A DNA stretch of 64,000 nt from Rhizobium sp. 11515TR (lineage in GTDB: Bacteria > Pseudomonadota > Alphaproteobacteria > Rhizobiales > Rhizobiaceae), in NCBI RefSeq assembly GCF_002277895.1, contig NZ_CP022998.1, forward strand, positions 496,001 to 560,000, in the 5' to 3' direction. Shown in pieces: positions 27,028-35,983 of the stretch. The notes under the pieces are model-generated. The model saw only the letters and a program-made list of their open reading frames with translations. It did not search any database and had not been told where the DNA came from. Each line of letters opens with the position of its first letter. Positions within the stretch are counted from its first letter, which is position 1. A program made the translations under genes and the position numbers.

Positions 27028-28458
27028 ATGAATAAAATGACGAATATATCGTCGTTAGGAGGACAGAAAATCTTGGAGCGAGATATCGTTCCATCGAAAC
27101 CTTCAGTCATTACTTTGGGTGGCTGCAACCTTTTTCAGTCATTTGTTCCGCTGAGAGATATATTTGATTTCACTCATTTCTGGCGCGCCGCGATTCCGAT
27201 TACCGCATCGAGAACAGTTTCCATAGATTATGGACAATTCAGTGATGAAACAGTCATAAGGCTCCTAGAGCGAGACGCAACGAAAGTAGTGTATCAACGA
27301 GTGAAGGCAGCGCCCGATAGCTCAATTATTTTTGAGGCAGCAGCCGATTTTACAAACAAATTTCTAAAGATAGGGGATTCTTTCTTACCGGATATACGAA
27401 GCAGCGTGTTTGGCTCAGAGTTTGAGAACGTTGAGTTTAAGGAAGATTCAGAGCTTGCTAACGCTGAGATAATTTCTCCAGATTCGGATTATTATTGGGA
27501 GGTCTGGAAATATTATTTTGATCTAATGTACAAGGATCTACTGCAAGAGCGAATCCAACGAGGAGTTCAAGTTATATTTCTTTCTAGAAGATTATGCCTG
27601 AACGAATTGAAGGAAGGTGAATTTGTTCCACTTCCAAACGTAAGAGAGATCGCGAGACGAAATCTTATATTGGACGATATCGAGGATTTTGTTTCTCAGT
27701 ATGAAGGTATAGTGATGATTAAATCATCACCAGATCTCCTGTACACATCCGAGCACGCCATTGGTGGCGCATGGGAATTTCACCCACATGAGGGATACTA
27801 TGCTGATCTGCGCTCCAAATTTATGGAAGCGTTGGTGCCGGCCACAGGAAAGGGCGAAAAATACCTTGCAAGTTGGATTGCTGACGCGGATAGGAACTTA
27901 AGTAAAGCCAGATATTCATGCGCTTCGTTGGAGAGCGAGCTCGACCGGCTTCAAAGTCTCCTTCAACAGGTTAGTCAGAATGCTGAGCAAAGCCAGTCTA
28001 GGTGTGATGCACTTGAAAAAGAGCTGGCGGGAAAGAATGAGATTATCGCCTCGCAAGAGAAAGCGATTGAACTCCTCGGCTCGGAAGTTTCCGATCTTAG
28101 ATCGCAAAATGCCAGGCTCAATCTCCTATCTACATTTATGGCTCAACGATATACGACTGGGAAACTGAGTCTTATCGATAAGTTGGGACGCTTGTGCGCT
28201 CTGAGATTCGAAGCAAAGCAGCTCCGAAAACTTGGATTTGACGAGCGAAAATATCTAGATGCGAACCCGGACGTAAAGAATACCGGAATGGTCGCAGAGA
28301 CGCATTATCTGCTGTATGGTATGAAGGAGGGAAGGAAAATAATCAGCACTCTCGGTATTATTCTCTGCAGCATGATGATGTCAGATTATTTTCCATCAGA
28401 TTCATCGCTCATCGGAACCCTGAGCGCTGCCTCCACTGACATTGAGACCAGACGCTAA
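27028..28458 (+). CDS. DUF6270-like protein with coiled coil and NPDV-type tail motif
   Basis: 476 residues. The N-terminal 280 residues resemble DUF6270 proteins of polysaccharide loci (SVITLGGCNLFQSFVPLRDIFDFTHFWRAAIP, SIIFEAAADFTNKFLKIGDSFLPDI); this match is tentative. Residues about 290-370 form a coiled coil (LESELDRLQSLLQQVSQNAEQSQSRCDALEKELAGKNEIIASQEKAIELLGSEVSDL). The tail has FDERKYLDANPDVKNTGMVAETHYLLYGMKEGRKI, a module also found at the end of the large glycosyltransferase downstream. The ATG at 27028 follows GGGAG; an upstream TTG is less likely. Codon use is AT-rich. Confidence 0.6.
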   Translation: MNKMTNISSLGGQKILERDIVPSKPSVITLGGCNLFQSFVPLRDIFDFTHFWRAAIPITASRTVSIDYGQFSDETVIRLLERDATKVVYQRVKAAPDSSIIFEAAADFTNKFLKIGDSFLPDIRSSVFGSEFENVEFKEDSELANAEIISPDSDYYWEVWKYYFDLMYKDLLQERIQRGVQVIFLSRRLCLNELKEGEFVPLPNVREIARRNLILDDIEDFVSQYEGIVMIKSSPDLLYTSEHAIGGAWEFHPHEGYYADLRSKFMEALVPATGKGEKYLASWIADADRNLSKARYSCASLESELDRLQSLLQQVSQNAEQSQSRCDALEKELAGKNEIIASQEKAIELLGSEVSDLRSQNARLNLLSTFMAQRYTTGKLSLIDKLGRLCALRFEAKQLRKLGFDERKYLDANPDVKNTGMVAETHYLLYGMKEGRKIISTLGIILCSMMMSDYFPSDSSLIGTLSAASTDIETRR

Positions 28459-28533
28459 TTCAAATTAATCTTTGGGACTCCCACACCCTCCGGCGGTTTA
28501 CGCCTCAATATTCGGACCTAGCACAAGAAGCAC

Positions 28534-29316
28534 ATGAACGCCGCGGAAATCGTGACAAAAAAGCTAAACGTCATGAAGGCAGTTATGCTTCGCGACATGC
28601 GCACAAGGTTTTTCAACCATGGGCTAGGTTTTGCTCTTGTGCCTTTGTGGCCCCTCGTTCATATTTTCATAGTGATTGTGATAAATATCGCTTCGGGTCG
28701 AACTGCCCCATACGGCGAAAGCCCAATGCTTTATTTCGCCACTGGCCTTATCCCGACTTTGACCTTCATATACATCTCCCGGTTTATGTCCGTTTCCCTA
28801 TTGATGAATAGCTCAATGCTCTCATTCCCAATTGTGAAGGTTACAGACATTTTGTTTGGAAGGGCGATTCTTGAAGTCATAGCGGCGATGATAAACATTG
28901 CGCTGGTATGGATTATTTTCGCGGCGCTCGGGATTGACCCATATCCCAACGATCCGCTTCAAGCGACATTTGCTTTTCTGGCGCTGATTTTCCTAGCTGT
29001 TGGAATAGGAACCATTGTTGGCACCATAACCCAATTTCTGCCAATTGTGGCCACAGGCTACGGGCTGATGGGTATTGTTTTCTATATATCCAGCGGAGCG
29101 TTATTTGTCGCGCCAAACCTTCCTGATCAAATCGCGATTCCGCTTTCATACAACCCCGTGTTGCAATGCGTGGAATGGATGCGAGTTGCATTTTATGAAG
29201 GATATAGCGATAGGCTTCTGAATCGAGAGTATGTTTTGTCTTTTGCTTTAGGCGCATTGTTTGTCGGCTTGACCTCTGAAAGGCTCTCGCGGCGAATTTT
29301 GCTAGACGTGACCTAA
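28534..29316 (+). CDS. ABC-2 polysaccharide export permease (KpsM/Wzm type)
   Basis: 260 residues with six helices and the ABC-2 pattern: MKAVMLRDMRTRFFNHGLGFALVPLWPLVHIFIVIVIN at the N-terminus and FYISSGALFVAPNLPDQIAIPLSYNPVLQCVEWMRVAFYEGY near the end. Such permeases export lipid-linked or capsular polysaccharide across the inner membrane. The ATPase subunit that normally follows is not present in this island, so an ATPase elsewhere must pair with it or it is non-functional. It converges on galE six bases away. Confidence 0.85.
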   Translation: MNAAEIVTKKLNVMKAVMLRDMRTRFFNHGLGFALVPLWPLVHIFIVIVINIASGRTAPYGESPMLYFATGLIPTLTFIYISRFMSVSLLMNSSMLSFPIVKVTDILFGRAILEVIAAMINIALVWIIFAALGIDPYPNDPLQATFAFLALIFLAVGIGTIVGTITQFLPIVATGYGLMGIVFYISSGALFVAPNLPDQIAIPLSYNPVLQCVEWMRVAFYEGYSDRLLNREYVLSFALGALFVGLTSERLSRRILLDVT

Positions 29317-29321
29317 TTTTT

Positions 29322-30338
29322 TTAGCTTGCCAGACCTTCAAGACCAATCTTGGAATTCATCCGGTCCAGATTCTCCTCCCAAGAAAGAGCCGTTTTGACG
29401 ATAAACTCAAGGCTGTCATGCTTAGGTACCCATCCGAGCTCTGTAAACGCTACAGTTGGATTTGACACAATTGAGACAGCATCACCTTCTCGTCTTGGGG
29501 AATAACTGACATTGATATCACGACCAGCTACTCTCCTGACGCAATTGAGTACTTCTAAAACCGAAAACCCGCGACCATAACCGCAATTCGCAATTATCGA
29601 GCTGCCCCCCTCACGCATTCGCTTTAGCGCCCTAAGGTGAGCCTCGGTGAGATCGCTGACATGGATGAAGTCGCGCACACACGTTCCGTCGTGGGTCGGG
29701 TAATCCGTGCCATAGATTTCAATCCTGTCACGCTTCCCTAATGCGGTCTCGGTTGCGACCTTTATGAGATGTGTCGCACCTACAGTCGATTGGCCGGTTC
29801 GTCCCCTCGGGTCCGCGCCAGCCACGTTGAAATACCTCAAGGCAGTATAAGTGAAATCATAAGCCCTCGATGCATCACGCAGCATGATTTCAGTCATTAG
29901 TTTCGATGTACCGTAGGGCGATTCCGGACGTAAGGCGGCCGTCTCAACGACGGGATCATTACTCTCTTGTGTGCCATAGACCGCAGCAGTCGAGGAGAAC
30001 ACAAAATACCGCACTCCCGCCTCGACGGCCGCGGCTATTAACGCTTGCGATTTTACTGTGTTGTTCTCGTAGTATGAAAGCGGATCGGCAACGGACTCCG
30101 GCACTACAACCGAACCGGCGAAATGAATGATGGCATCGACGCTGTTTTCGGAAAAGATCGTACGGAGCAGACCTCTGTCAGCAATATCGCCTTTATAAAA
30201 CCGCGCCTCAGGGGCGACAGCCCAATAAAATCCGGTCGAGAGCCTATCTAACACGACCACTGTTTCGCCTGCTTCAATCAAGGACCAGACCATGTGACTG
30301 CCAATATATCCAGCCCCTCCAGTGACAAGAACTGCCAT
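29322..30338 (-). CDS. galE: UDP-glucose 4-epimerase
   Basis: 338 residues of the extended SDR family: VLVTGGAGYIGSHMVWSLIEAGE (NAD binding), IIHFAGSVVVPESVADPLSYYENN, FSSTAAVYG, the catalytic SPYGTSK, ALRYFNVAGADPRGRTGQ and RDFIHVSDLTEAHLRAL. It interconverts UDP-glucose and UDP-galactose, supplying galactose to the glycan assembled by neighbours. It is transcribed against the rest of the island. A housekeeping galE probably exists elsewhere, so this may be an island-specific copy. Confidence 0.94.
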   Translation of the reverse strand: MAVLVTGGAGYIGSHMVWSLIEAGETVVVLDRLSTGFYWAVAPEARFYKGDIADRGLLRTIFSENSVDAIIHFAGSVVVPESVADPLSYYENNTVKSQALIAAAVEAGVRYFVFSSTAAVYGTQESNDPVVETAALRPESPYGTSKLMTEIMLRDASRAYDFTYTALRYFNVAGADPRGRTGQSTVGATHLIKVATETALGKRDRIEIYGTDYPTHDGTCVRDFIHVSDLTEAHLRALKRMREGGSSIIANCGYGRGFSVLEVLNCVRRVAGRDINVSYSPRREGDAVSIVSNPTVAFTELGWVPKHDSLEFIVKTALSWEENLDRMNSKIGLEGLAS

Positions 30339-30582
30339 GTGACCTCAAAAAATATTGCATCCAAATCGCGCTTTGCCCGGGGCTATAGGTTACCCAAACG
30401 CGAGCATTCACGCCGAAAAACAAATGTAAGTTTTATATAGACAGGCGAATTCAAAAAGGATACACGCATGACGCACAACTTATATATTTCTCCTTGTGTT
30501 GTGGCAAGAAGAACACAACTAAAATATTGTAATCTGGTGGATTTTTACATTAGGCGATCGGCTAATATAAGGCGTCTACCTG

Positions 30583-31782
30583 ATGCAACCAAAACAGCCT
30601 GGGTCAGCGACAGTGGCTTTCATTTCCTCCGACGACGCATCTAGCGTTCAGCGTATTCAAGAGCTGGAAATCGAAAATCGACATCTTAAATCACGACTAG
30701 CGGCACTCGCCTTTCTGGGGTCTCAACCGGAAGAGCAGCAGGATGAAGTGACCGCGACCAATCACGCCCTATCGTTTAATGCCGAATACGCTTTTGACGA
30801 CAATCGCGATACTGCCCTTTCCCACAAAGACGTCTCGTTCAACTCCACTCTGCACATATTCCATATGGAATATTTCGGCATCAGAGCGGCAGCTGGAAAT
30901 CTTCCCGGCGCTAAGCTTGCTATCCGCGCTGAGAAGCCTCTATCACAACATGCGACCGCAAAAATCATCGATACCATCCAACGAATAGGATATGATCGCC
31001 TAGTATTGCATGGTTATTCAGCAAACATGGATTTGCTAGCCAGGCGCATAGGAGGCTCTGACGGGCCGGACTTGTTCTGTGTATGGCACGGCAACTTTGC
31101 TCAACTCGCATATAAAGATGAGCGTGCTGCTTTTCAACGATGGCTGAAATTGCAAAACGACGGACTAGTTTCCCGAGCTCATATTTTGAAGCAGAATGCA
31201 AGTGAATTCCTCACCAAAGGCTTTACCCCTCTGCTGCTGAACCTGCCGCCCAAATGGAATCGCCAAAGGATATCCGCGCCATTTTCGACTAAGGCCACCA
31301 CCACGGCGTTTCTACCGAGTTGGTCAGATATTCGAAAAAACTGGCACGCCAATATGTTGGCAGCGTCTAAGACGCCAGCAGTGAAGAAAATTTTTTATTA
31401 CGCCGACACGAGACCCCTGTTCGCGCTTGAAAAGCCAGTGGAGAAAATCAAGTTTGATATCGCAACACATCTTGACGTTGTCGCCTCTGTGGACGTGATA
31501 TTCAATGTCACTCTGATCGACTGTCATCCAATGGTTGATTTGGAAGCTATCGCATGCGGAACGCCTTCTATAACCGCTCGTCTTTTTCTAGATGAGATTG
31601 AAAATCACCCCTATGCCCGCCTCACAGAAGTCGACAATCCCTTAGATGCTGACGCTGTGGCGAGGACCGCCTCAAAAGTTGCGGAAGTTCCACATTCAGA
31701 ACTAGCAGCGATGATGTCTGACTATTCCTCAAATATCACTAAGACAAGCCTGTCTCGATATCGTGAATTTCTGCGGCTCTAA
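30583..31782 (+). CDS. Putative GT-B glycosyltransferase
   Basis: 399 residues. A short coiled coil (IQELEIENRHLKSRL) precedes a Rossmann-like half. The C-terminal half shows the GT-B donor pattern VIFNVTLIDCHPMVDLEAIACGTPSITARLFLDEIENHPYARLTEVDNPLD, where the glutamate in LEAIACGTP corresponds to the EX7E-type site of family 4 enzymes. WHGNFAQLAYKDE in the first half may be acceptor-side. No closer family was recognised. Transcribed with the FkbM methyltransferase 24 bases downstream. Confidence 0.6.
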   Translation: MQPKQPGSATVAFISSDDASSVQRIQELEIENRHLKSRLAALAFLGSQPEEQQDEVTATNHALSFNAEYAFDDNRDTALSHKDVSFNSTLHIFHMEYFGIRAAAGNLPGAKLAIRAEKPLSQHATAKIIDTIQRIGYDRLVLHGYSANMDLLARRIGGSDGPDLFCVWHGNFAQLAYKDERAAFQRWLKLQNDGLVSRAHILKQNASEFLTKGFTPLLLNLPPKWNRQRISAPFSTKATTTAFLPSWSDIRKNWHANMLAASKTPAVKKIFYYADTRPLFALEKPVEKIKFDIATHLDVVASVDVIFNVTLIDCHPMVDLEAIACGTPSITARLFLDEIENHPYARLTEVDNPLDADAVARTASKVAEVPHSELAAMMSDYSSNITKTSLSRYREFLRL

Positions 31783-31806
31783 GATTTACATAAGAAGGAC
31801 AATATA

Positions 31807-32469
31807 ATGGCACTTGGGCATAAGACTTGCTATTCGCATTTCGGTGAAGATCAAATTGTAAGTTTTCTATTTGGTGAACAAAAGACAGCAGGTCTTTATT
31901 TCGATGTCGGCTGCTATCATCCATCACTCTTTTCTAACACCTACCTTTTCTATGAGCGCGGTTGGCGCGGCATCCTAGTAGATGCCAATCCCTTTATGAT
32001 CAACCTCTGCCATGAGGAGCGGCCGGAAGATGTTGCGTTAAATAGGGCGATCGGAGGTGAAAATGGAATGGCGACCCTTTATAAATTTAACGACTGGGGT
32101 TCAAGCAATACAATTGATGCAAACTTCCGCGATAATATCGTACAAAGCCAAAAGGTGGAAGTGACAGAAACCGTGGACGTGGAGATGATCACCCTGAAGT
32201 CCTTATTCGAGACTCACTCAGAAGGCCGAGAGATAGACTTTCTCAATATTGACATTGAAAATGTCGATTACGACGCATTAAGCGGAAATGACTGGCAAAT
32301 CTTTCGCCCCAAAGTAATTGCGATCGAAGATTTAGGATTTCGGCTTAATCAGCCCGAAAATTCATCTATCCATATGTTTCTTAGCGCTCGCGGTTACCGC
32401 ATGGAGGCCCGCGCAGTGTACACCTCTATTTACGTCGCCGATGAGGCACGGGCATCCTTGAACGTGTGA
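31807..32469 (+). CDS. FkbM-family methyltransferase
   Basis: 220 residues: CYSHFGEDQIVSFLF at the N-terminus, the SAM motif GLYFDVGCYHPSLFSNTYLFYERGWRGILVDANPFMINLCHEERPEDVALNRAIGG, and IDFLNIDIENVDYDALSGNDW, all typical of FkbM. These enzymes usually O-methylate sugars in surface glycans or natural products. AAGGAC lies 9 bases before the ATG. Confidence 0.88.
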   Translation: MALGHKTCYSHFGEDQIVSFLFGEQKTAGLYFDVGCYHPSLFSNTYLFYERGWRGILVDANPFMINLCHEERPEDVALNRAIGGENGMATLYKFNDWGSSNTIDANFRDNIVQSQKVEVTETVDVEMITLKSLFETHSEGREIDFLNIDIENVDYDALSGNDWQIFRPKVIAIEDLGFRLNQPENSSIHMFLSARGYRMEARAVYTSIYVADEARASLNV

Positions 32470-32521
32470 TGACCTAAGGTCATAAGCTTAATATTTGTCG
32501 TTTATCTAAGGTACTTGACTG

Positions 32522-34954
32522 ATGAGAAAGATTTGCTTCGTCGCTCCGGAGCTTGCGCCTTTTTCCGCAGGTGGGATTGGCGTGCTGATCCATAATCTCC
32601 TCATCGAATACGAAGATGAAAAGGTTGAGTACCACGTTCTCGCCCTCAGCGACTCATCCATCGACAACAATGTTTTTGCGCACATTTTTCCGAAGGCAAC
32701 GCTATGGAGGTCGGCGGATGTCCTTCCGATGACCTCAGACGCTGCCCTAGCTCCCCCAGATTGGGCTTTCACGACTCATCCGTGGCATTTTAAATCATAC
32801 CAAGCCGCACAGGCACTAAAGGATTTAGCAGCAAGAGGAATCGTCTTCGATATTGTCGAGTTTCCGGACTGGGGCGGCTTAGGGTTTTGCGCCACACAGG
32901 AGAAACTTCTCGGCAATCTCGGATCCACCTTGATCTCAGTCAGGCTGCATAGCACGGATTCGATTCTGCGTGCGGGGGAACCGGTAACCGGGGGCCACGG
33001 CGCGGCAAATCTGTCAGACTTAGAAAGGAAGTCGCTGCTTGACGCAGATATTGTCGTCGCGCATCTCTCATCAATTGCTGAGGCCACTCAAAAACACTTC
33101 GGATTATCTCAAGAGTGGCTAGCCAGCGTTCATGTCGACTCGCCGCCAATCCCGCTGAAGCCTGCGTCGAAATCGATAACCTTTGAGGCGACTACAAATA
33201 TATGCTTTCCCAGTAAAATCCAGGCCCTGAAGCGTCCCGATGTATTCCTTAATGGAGCATTGGCTTTCATACGCTCACATAGCGACTACAAGGGTAACAT
33301 TCTCTTCGTTGCACATCCTTCGGATGAAGGCCTAAGACACCAACTCGCCAGCAGGATACCCCCGGAATTCGCGGAAAGAGTTTCGTTCCTATTGAACGCC
33401 CCAACTTCTGTTAGAATTTCCATTCTGGAAAAGTCAATTTCGGTTTTTCCGTCGCCATTTGAGAGCTTTTGTCTTGCCGCCTATGAAGCATCGATGCAGG
33501 GAGGCTGGGTTGCGCTGAACGGTGCTAATCCAGCATTTTCGAACGAGACTATTTGGAAAGATGGCACGAACTGCCTGAAGTTTGACGGCACTTCACTCGG
33601 CTTGGCCGAGCGCCTAGAGAGAGCCTGGCTTGATCGCCACAAAACCCAGCTCCATCCGGTAGCACATAAATCAGCGAACCGACCGTATTGGATGACTTGG
33701 CCGGTTCGCCGGACGCGCGAGGTTCGCGGATTCGCCCACAAGAAAAGGCCGTTGGTGTCAATAGTTGTCCCCTATTTCAATATGGGGAGGTACATTCATA
33801 GAACATTGGAGTCGGCACTCGCCTCGACATATACAAATATAGAGATTGTTCTCGTTGACGATTGTTCAACCGACGCACATAGCCGAATGGTTCTTGAGAA
33901 AATTCGTCAGGCTGAGCAGTTTGACTGTGTGAGAGTTGTTTCGGCGCCCACAAATGTTGGCCTATCTGCTGCACGTAATCTCGGAATTCGCGAAGCACAA
34001 GGCGAATTCATTCTTACGCTTGATTCAGACGATCTCATTCGAAGTGACTTTATCGAACTTGCGGTGAATGCACTTCTTAGGAATCCAAAACATTCATTGG
34101 TTGTACCACAAACTGCATTCGTATCAGACACCTCGTCAAACGCAGAAATGTCGGTAATAGACTATGCACTTTTCGTTGGAGAAGCCGTACGTGGAGGAGC
34201 AATGGCTAACCGTTTCTCAACGGCCACAAGCCTTGGGCGGCGCGAACTTTATCTTGAGTTCCCTTATGACGAATACCTGAATTCATATGAAGATTGGGAC
34301 TTTTATGCTAGGGCGGTTAGGGCTGGCAAAAGATTTATCGTCTCAAGTGATATCTATTTTTACTACAGACGTCGAGCCGGCTCCATGATCGCCGAGAATA
34401 CACGCGCTCGCCATATCCGAAACTTGTCAATTATCAGGTCCAAGCAGCGGTTTGCCGCCGGCCACGCATGCGTGGATCTCAACATCATGACCGACTCGGA
34501 AGCCTCGTACCAAGCTGAGCTCGACAAACTATCAATAATCGGCACGGCGCAAATGAACGGCAATGCCGATCAAAAAGACCAATATATTCGGATGCTTCGG
34601 GCCCGGGTAGCTCATCAAGAGATACTTCTGAGGGACGCGAATACAAAGCTCTCGACAGTGCAAGATATTGTCGACGCGTGGCGATCTGGCGAAGTGGCAA
34701 ATAACAACGCAACAAGCTCCAATCAGCAGTCAAAGCTTGCGGGGCCGCGCCACTCTTCGCCCTGGCTGGTTGCGCGCTGGTATCGCAAGGCCAAGCTGCA
34801 AAGATCGATCCGTGAGCTGATAAAAAGTGGTGAGTTGGACCCAGTTTGGTATCTAGAGAACAATCCCGATGTGGCGGCAGCGGGAATGGACGCTGCATGG
34901 CACTATTTGAAATATGGCCGGAATGAAGGCCGGCAAGGCCGGCCGGGAGAGTGA
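32522..34954 (+). CDS. Two-domain glycosyltransferase (GT4-like + GT2) with coiled coil and NPDV tail
   Basis: 810 residues. Residues 1-370 form a GT-B/GT4-like domain (PELAPFSAGGIGVLIHNLL, ADIVVAHLSSIAEA, FPSPFESFCLAAYEASMQGG). Residues about 405-640 form a GT2 domain (PLVSIVVPYFNMGRYIHRTLESALASTYTNIEIVLVDDCS, then LTLDSDDLIRSDFIELA as the DxD, and YEDWDFYARAVRAG). A coiled coil (about 690-730) precedes the tail LDPVWYLENNPDVAAAGMDAAWHYLKYGRNEGRQG. Two catalytic domains suggest it adds two sugars in sequence. It ends one base before the lectin gene. Confidence 0.87.
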   Translation: MRKICFVAPELAPFSAGGIGVLIHNLLIEYEDEKVEYHVLALSDSSIDNNVFAHIFPKATLWRSADVLPMTSDAALAPPDWAFTTHPWHFKSYQAAQALKDLAARGIVFDIVEFPDWGGLGFCATQEKLLGNLGSTLISVRLHSTDSILRAGEPVTGGHGAANLSDLERKSLLDADIVVAHLSSIAEATQKHFGLSQEWLASVHVDSPPIPLKPASKSITFEATTNICFPSKIQALKRPDVFLNGALAFIRSHSDYKGNILFVAHPSDEGLRHQLASRIPPEFAERVSFLLNAPTSVRISILEKSISVFPSPFESFCLAAYEASMQGGWVALNGANPAFSNETIWKDGTNCLKFDGTSLGLAERLERAWLDRHKTQLHPVAHKSANRPYWMTWPVRRTREVRGFAHKKRPLVSIVVPYFNMGRYIHRTLESALASTYTNIEIVLVDDCSTDAHSRMVLEKIRQAEQFDCVRVVSAPTNVGLSAARNLGIREAQGEFILTLDSDDLIRSDFIELAVNALLRNPKHSLVVPQTAFVSDTSSNAEMSVIDYALFVGEAVRGGAMANRFSTATSLGRRELYLEFPYDEYLNSYEDWDFYARAVRAGKRFIVSSDIYFYYRRRAGSMIAENTRARHIRNLSIIRSKQRFAAGHACVDLNIMTDSEASYQAELDKLSIIGTAQMNGNADQKDQYIRMLRARVAHQEILLRDANTKLSTVQDIVDAWRSGEVANNNATSSNQQSKLAGPRHSSPWLVARWYRKAKLQRSIRELIKSGELDPVWYLENNPDVAAAGMDAAWHYLKYGRNEGRQGRPGE

Positions 34955-34955
34955 G

Positions 34956-35267
34956 ATGCTATTCAAGAACAGTATTCAAGGCGGGAGAATTGAAGTTTTT
35001 TCTTCAGAGGAAGGTTGGACTCTTTCCGAAGGAAGTGGCGATAGATCTTACTGGAAGCGGCTCGTATTCGAACGAGAATTCATGCACGCTCCTTTTGTAA
35101 CCGTGTCGCTTTCTGGCCTAGATGCTTCGAAGGACTCCAATCTAAGATTAGTCTTGGGCCCTCACAATATAACACCTTTTGGCTTCGATATGGAAATAAG
35201 GACTTGGGCCGACACAACGATTAACTACGTTGCTTTGACTTGGATGGCTTACGAGATTGTTGAATGA
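34956..35267 (+). CDS. H-type lectin domain protein
   Basis: 103 residues: WKRLVFEREFMHAPFVTVSLSGLDASKDSNLRLVLGPHNITPFGFDMEIRTWADTTINYVALTWMAYE is the H-type lectin pattern (beta-sandwich ending in tWadT...v.W.A), known from Helix pomatia agglutinin and discoidin-like proteins, which bind GalNAc/Gal. There is no signal peptide. The start at 34956 (MLFKNSIQGG) overlaps the end of the glycosyltransferase region with one base between. It may recognise the glycan made here or host sugars. Confidence 0.72.
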   Translation: MLFKNSIQGGRIEVFSSEEGWTLSEGSGDRSYWKRLVFEREFMHAPFVTVSLSGLDASKDSNLRLVLGPHNITPFGFDMEIRTWADTTINYVALTWMAYEIVE

Positions 35268-35387
35268 CGATTAGAAGGCTTCGGTTTCTTGCAAACCTGC
35301 GAGTCTAATTTCGGCGGCACCGATTCCGGCCTCGAGAAGAAGGTGAGCGTCCGGCGAACTCATTTTTCGGGTGTCGAGAGATGGAAG

Positions 35388-35693
35388 CTATAGGCCGCGT
35401 TTCATCTCATCGGCCATGATGCGGTCGATTATTTCAGGATCGCACTGTGTGTCGATGAGGAACTCGCGGATACCGCCGTCCCACGTCCTGATGTCGGCGA
35501 GTAGGCTTTGAAGTTCTTCGATCCCATTCTCGGTCAGACCCTTCGTGCCATCTTCAGTGCCATCGCTAACGTAAACCAGTTCGCCTTCGGAGATGTTGTC
35601 CGAGTTGGCCGTCACCTCTTCGATCAGTTCGAGGTTCTCGCCGATCATGCCGGCGACTTGCCTGAGTGTGTAAATGAACCTCGAGCGTGCCAT
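35388..35693 (-). CDS. Small acidic protein linked to an IS66 remnant
   Basis: 101 residues, MARSRFIYTLRQVAGMIGENLELIEEVTANSDNISEGELVYVSDGTEDGTKGLTENGIEELQSLLADIRTWDGGIREFLIDTQCDPEIIDRIM. No family was recognised. Its ATG overlaps the stop of the IS66 transposase tail (ATGA), so it looks like a passenger translated with that transposase. Acidic, probably helical, no membrane segment. Confidence 0.5.
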   Translation of the reverse strand: MARSRFIYTLRQVAGMIGENLELIEEVTANSDNISEGELVYVSDGTEDGTKGLTENGIEELQSLLADIRTWDGGIREFLIDTQCDPEIIDRIMADEMKRGL

Positions 35694-35917
35694 CAGGCAG
35701 CCTCGCACCGAGCGTTTTCCGGCGTCCAGTTCCAAGGCAGCAGGTCTTCAACTCGGTCTTTGGGGTGATCCTGGATCCGGGTCAGGACATCTGTCAGGTA
35801 GACCTCCGGATTATGGCCTTGCAGTTTGACCGTCTCGATGATGGTCAGGATGTTGGCGATGCGCTGGCCGCCCTTATCCGAGCCGGCAAACAGCCAGATG
35901 CTATGACCATTCCTCAT
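35693..35917 (-). pseudogene. IS66 transposase C-terminal remnant
   Basis: 74 residues, RNGHSIWLFAGSDKGGQRIANILTIIETVKLQGHNPEVYLTDVLTRIQDHPKDRVEDLLPWNWTPENA, the typical C-terminus of IS66 TnpC (LFAGSD, YLTDVL, LLPWNW). The rest is missing; the IS110 element starts just past the break, indicating nested insertion. Confidence 0.85.
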
Positions 35918-35983
35918 TGCGATGTCGCTCGTTGAGCGCAGCGTAGGCTGGTGCCATTTCGGCCGATAGGAGGATTATTCGTC

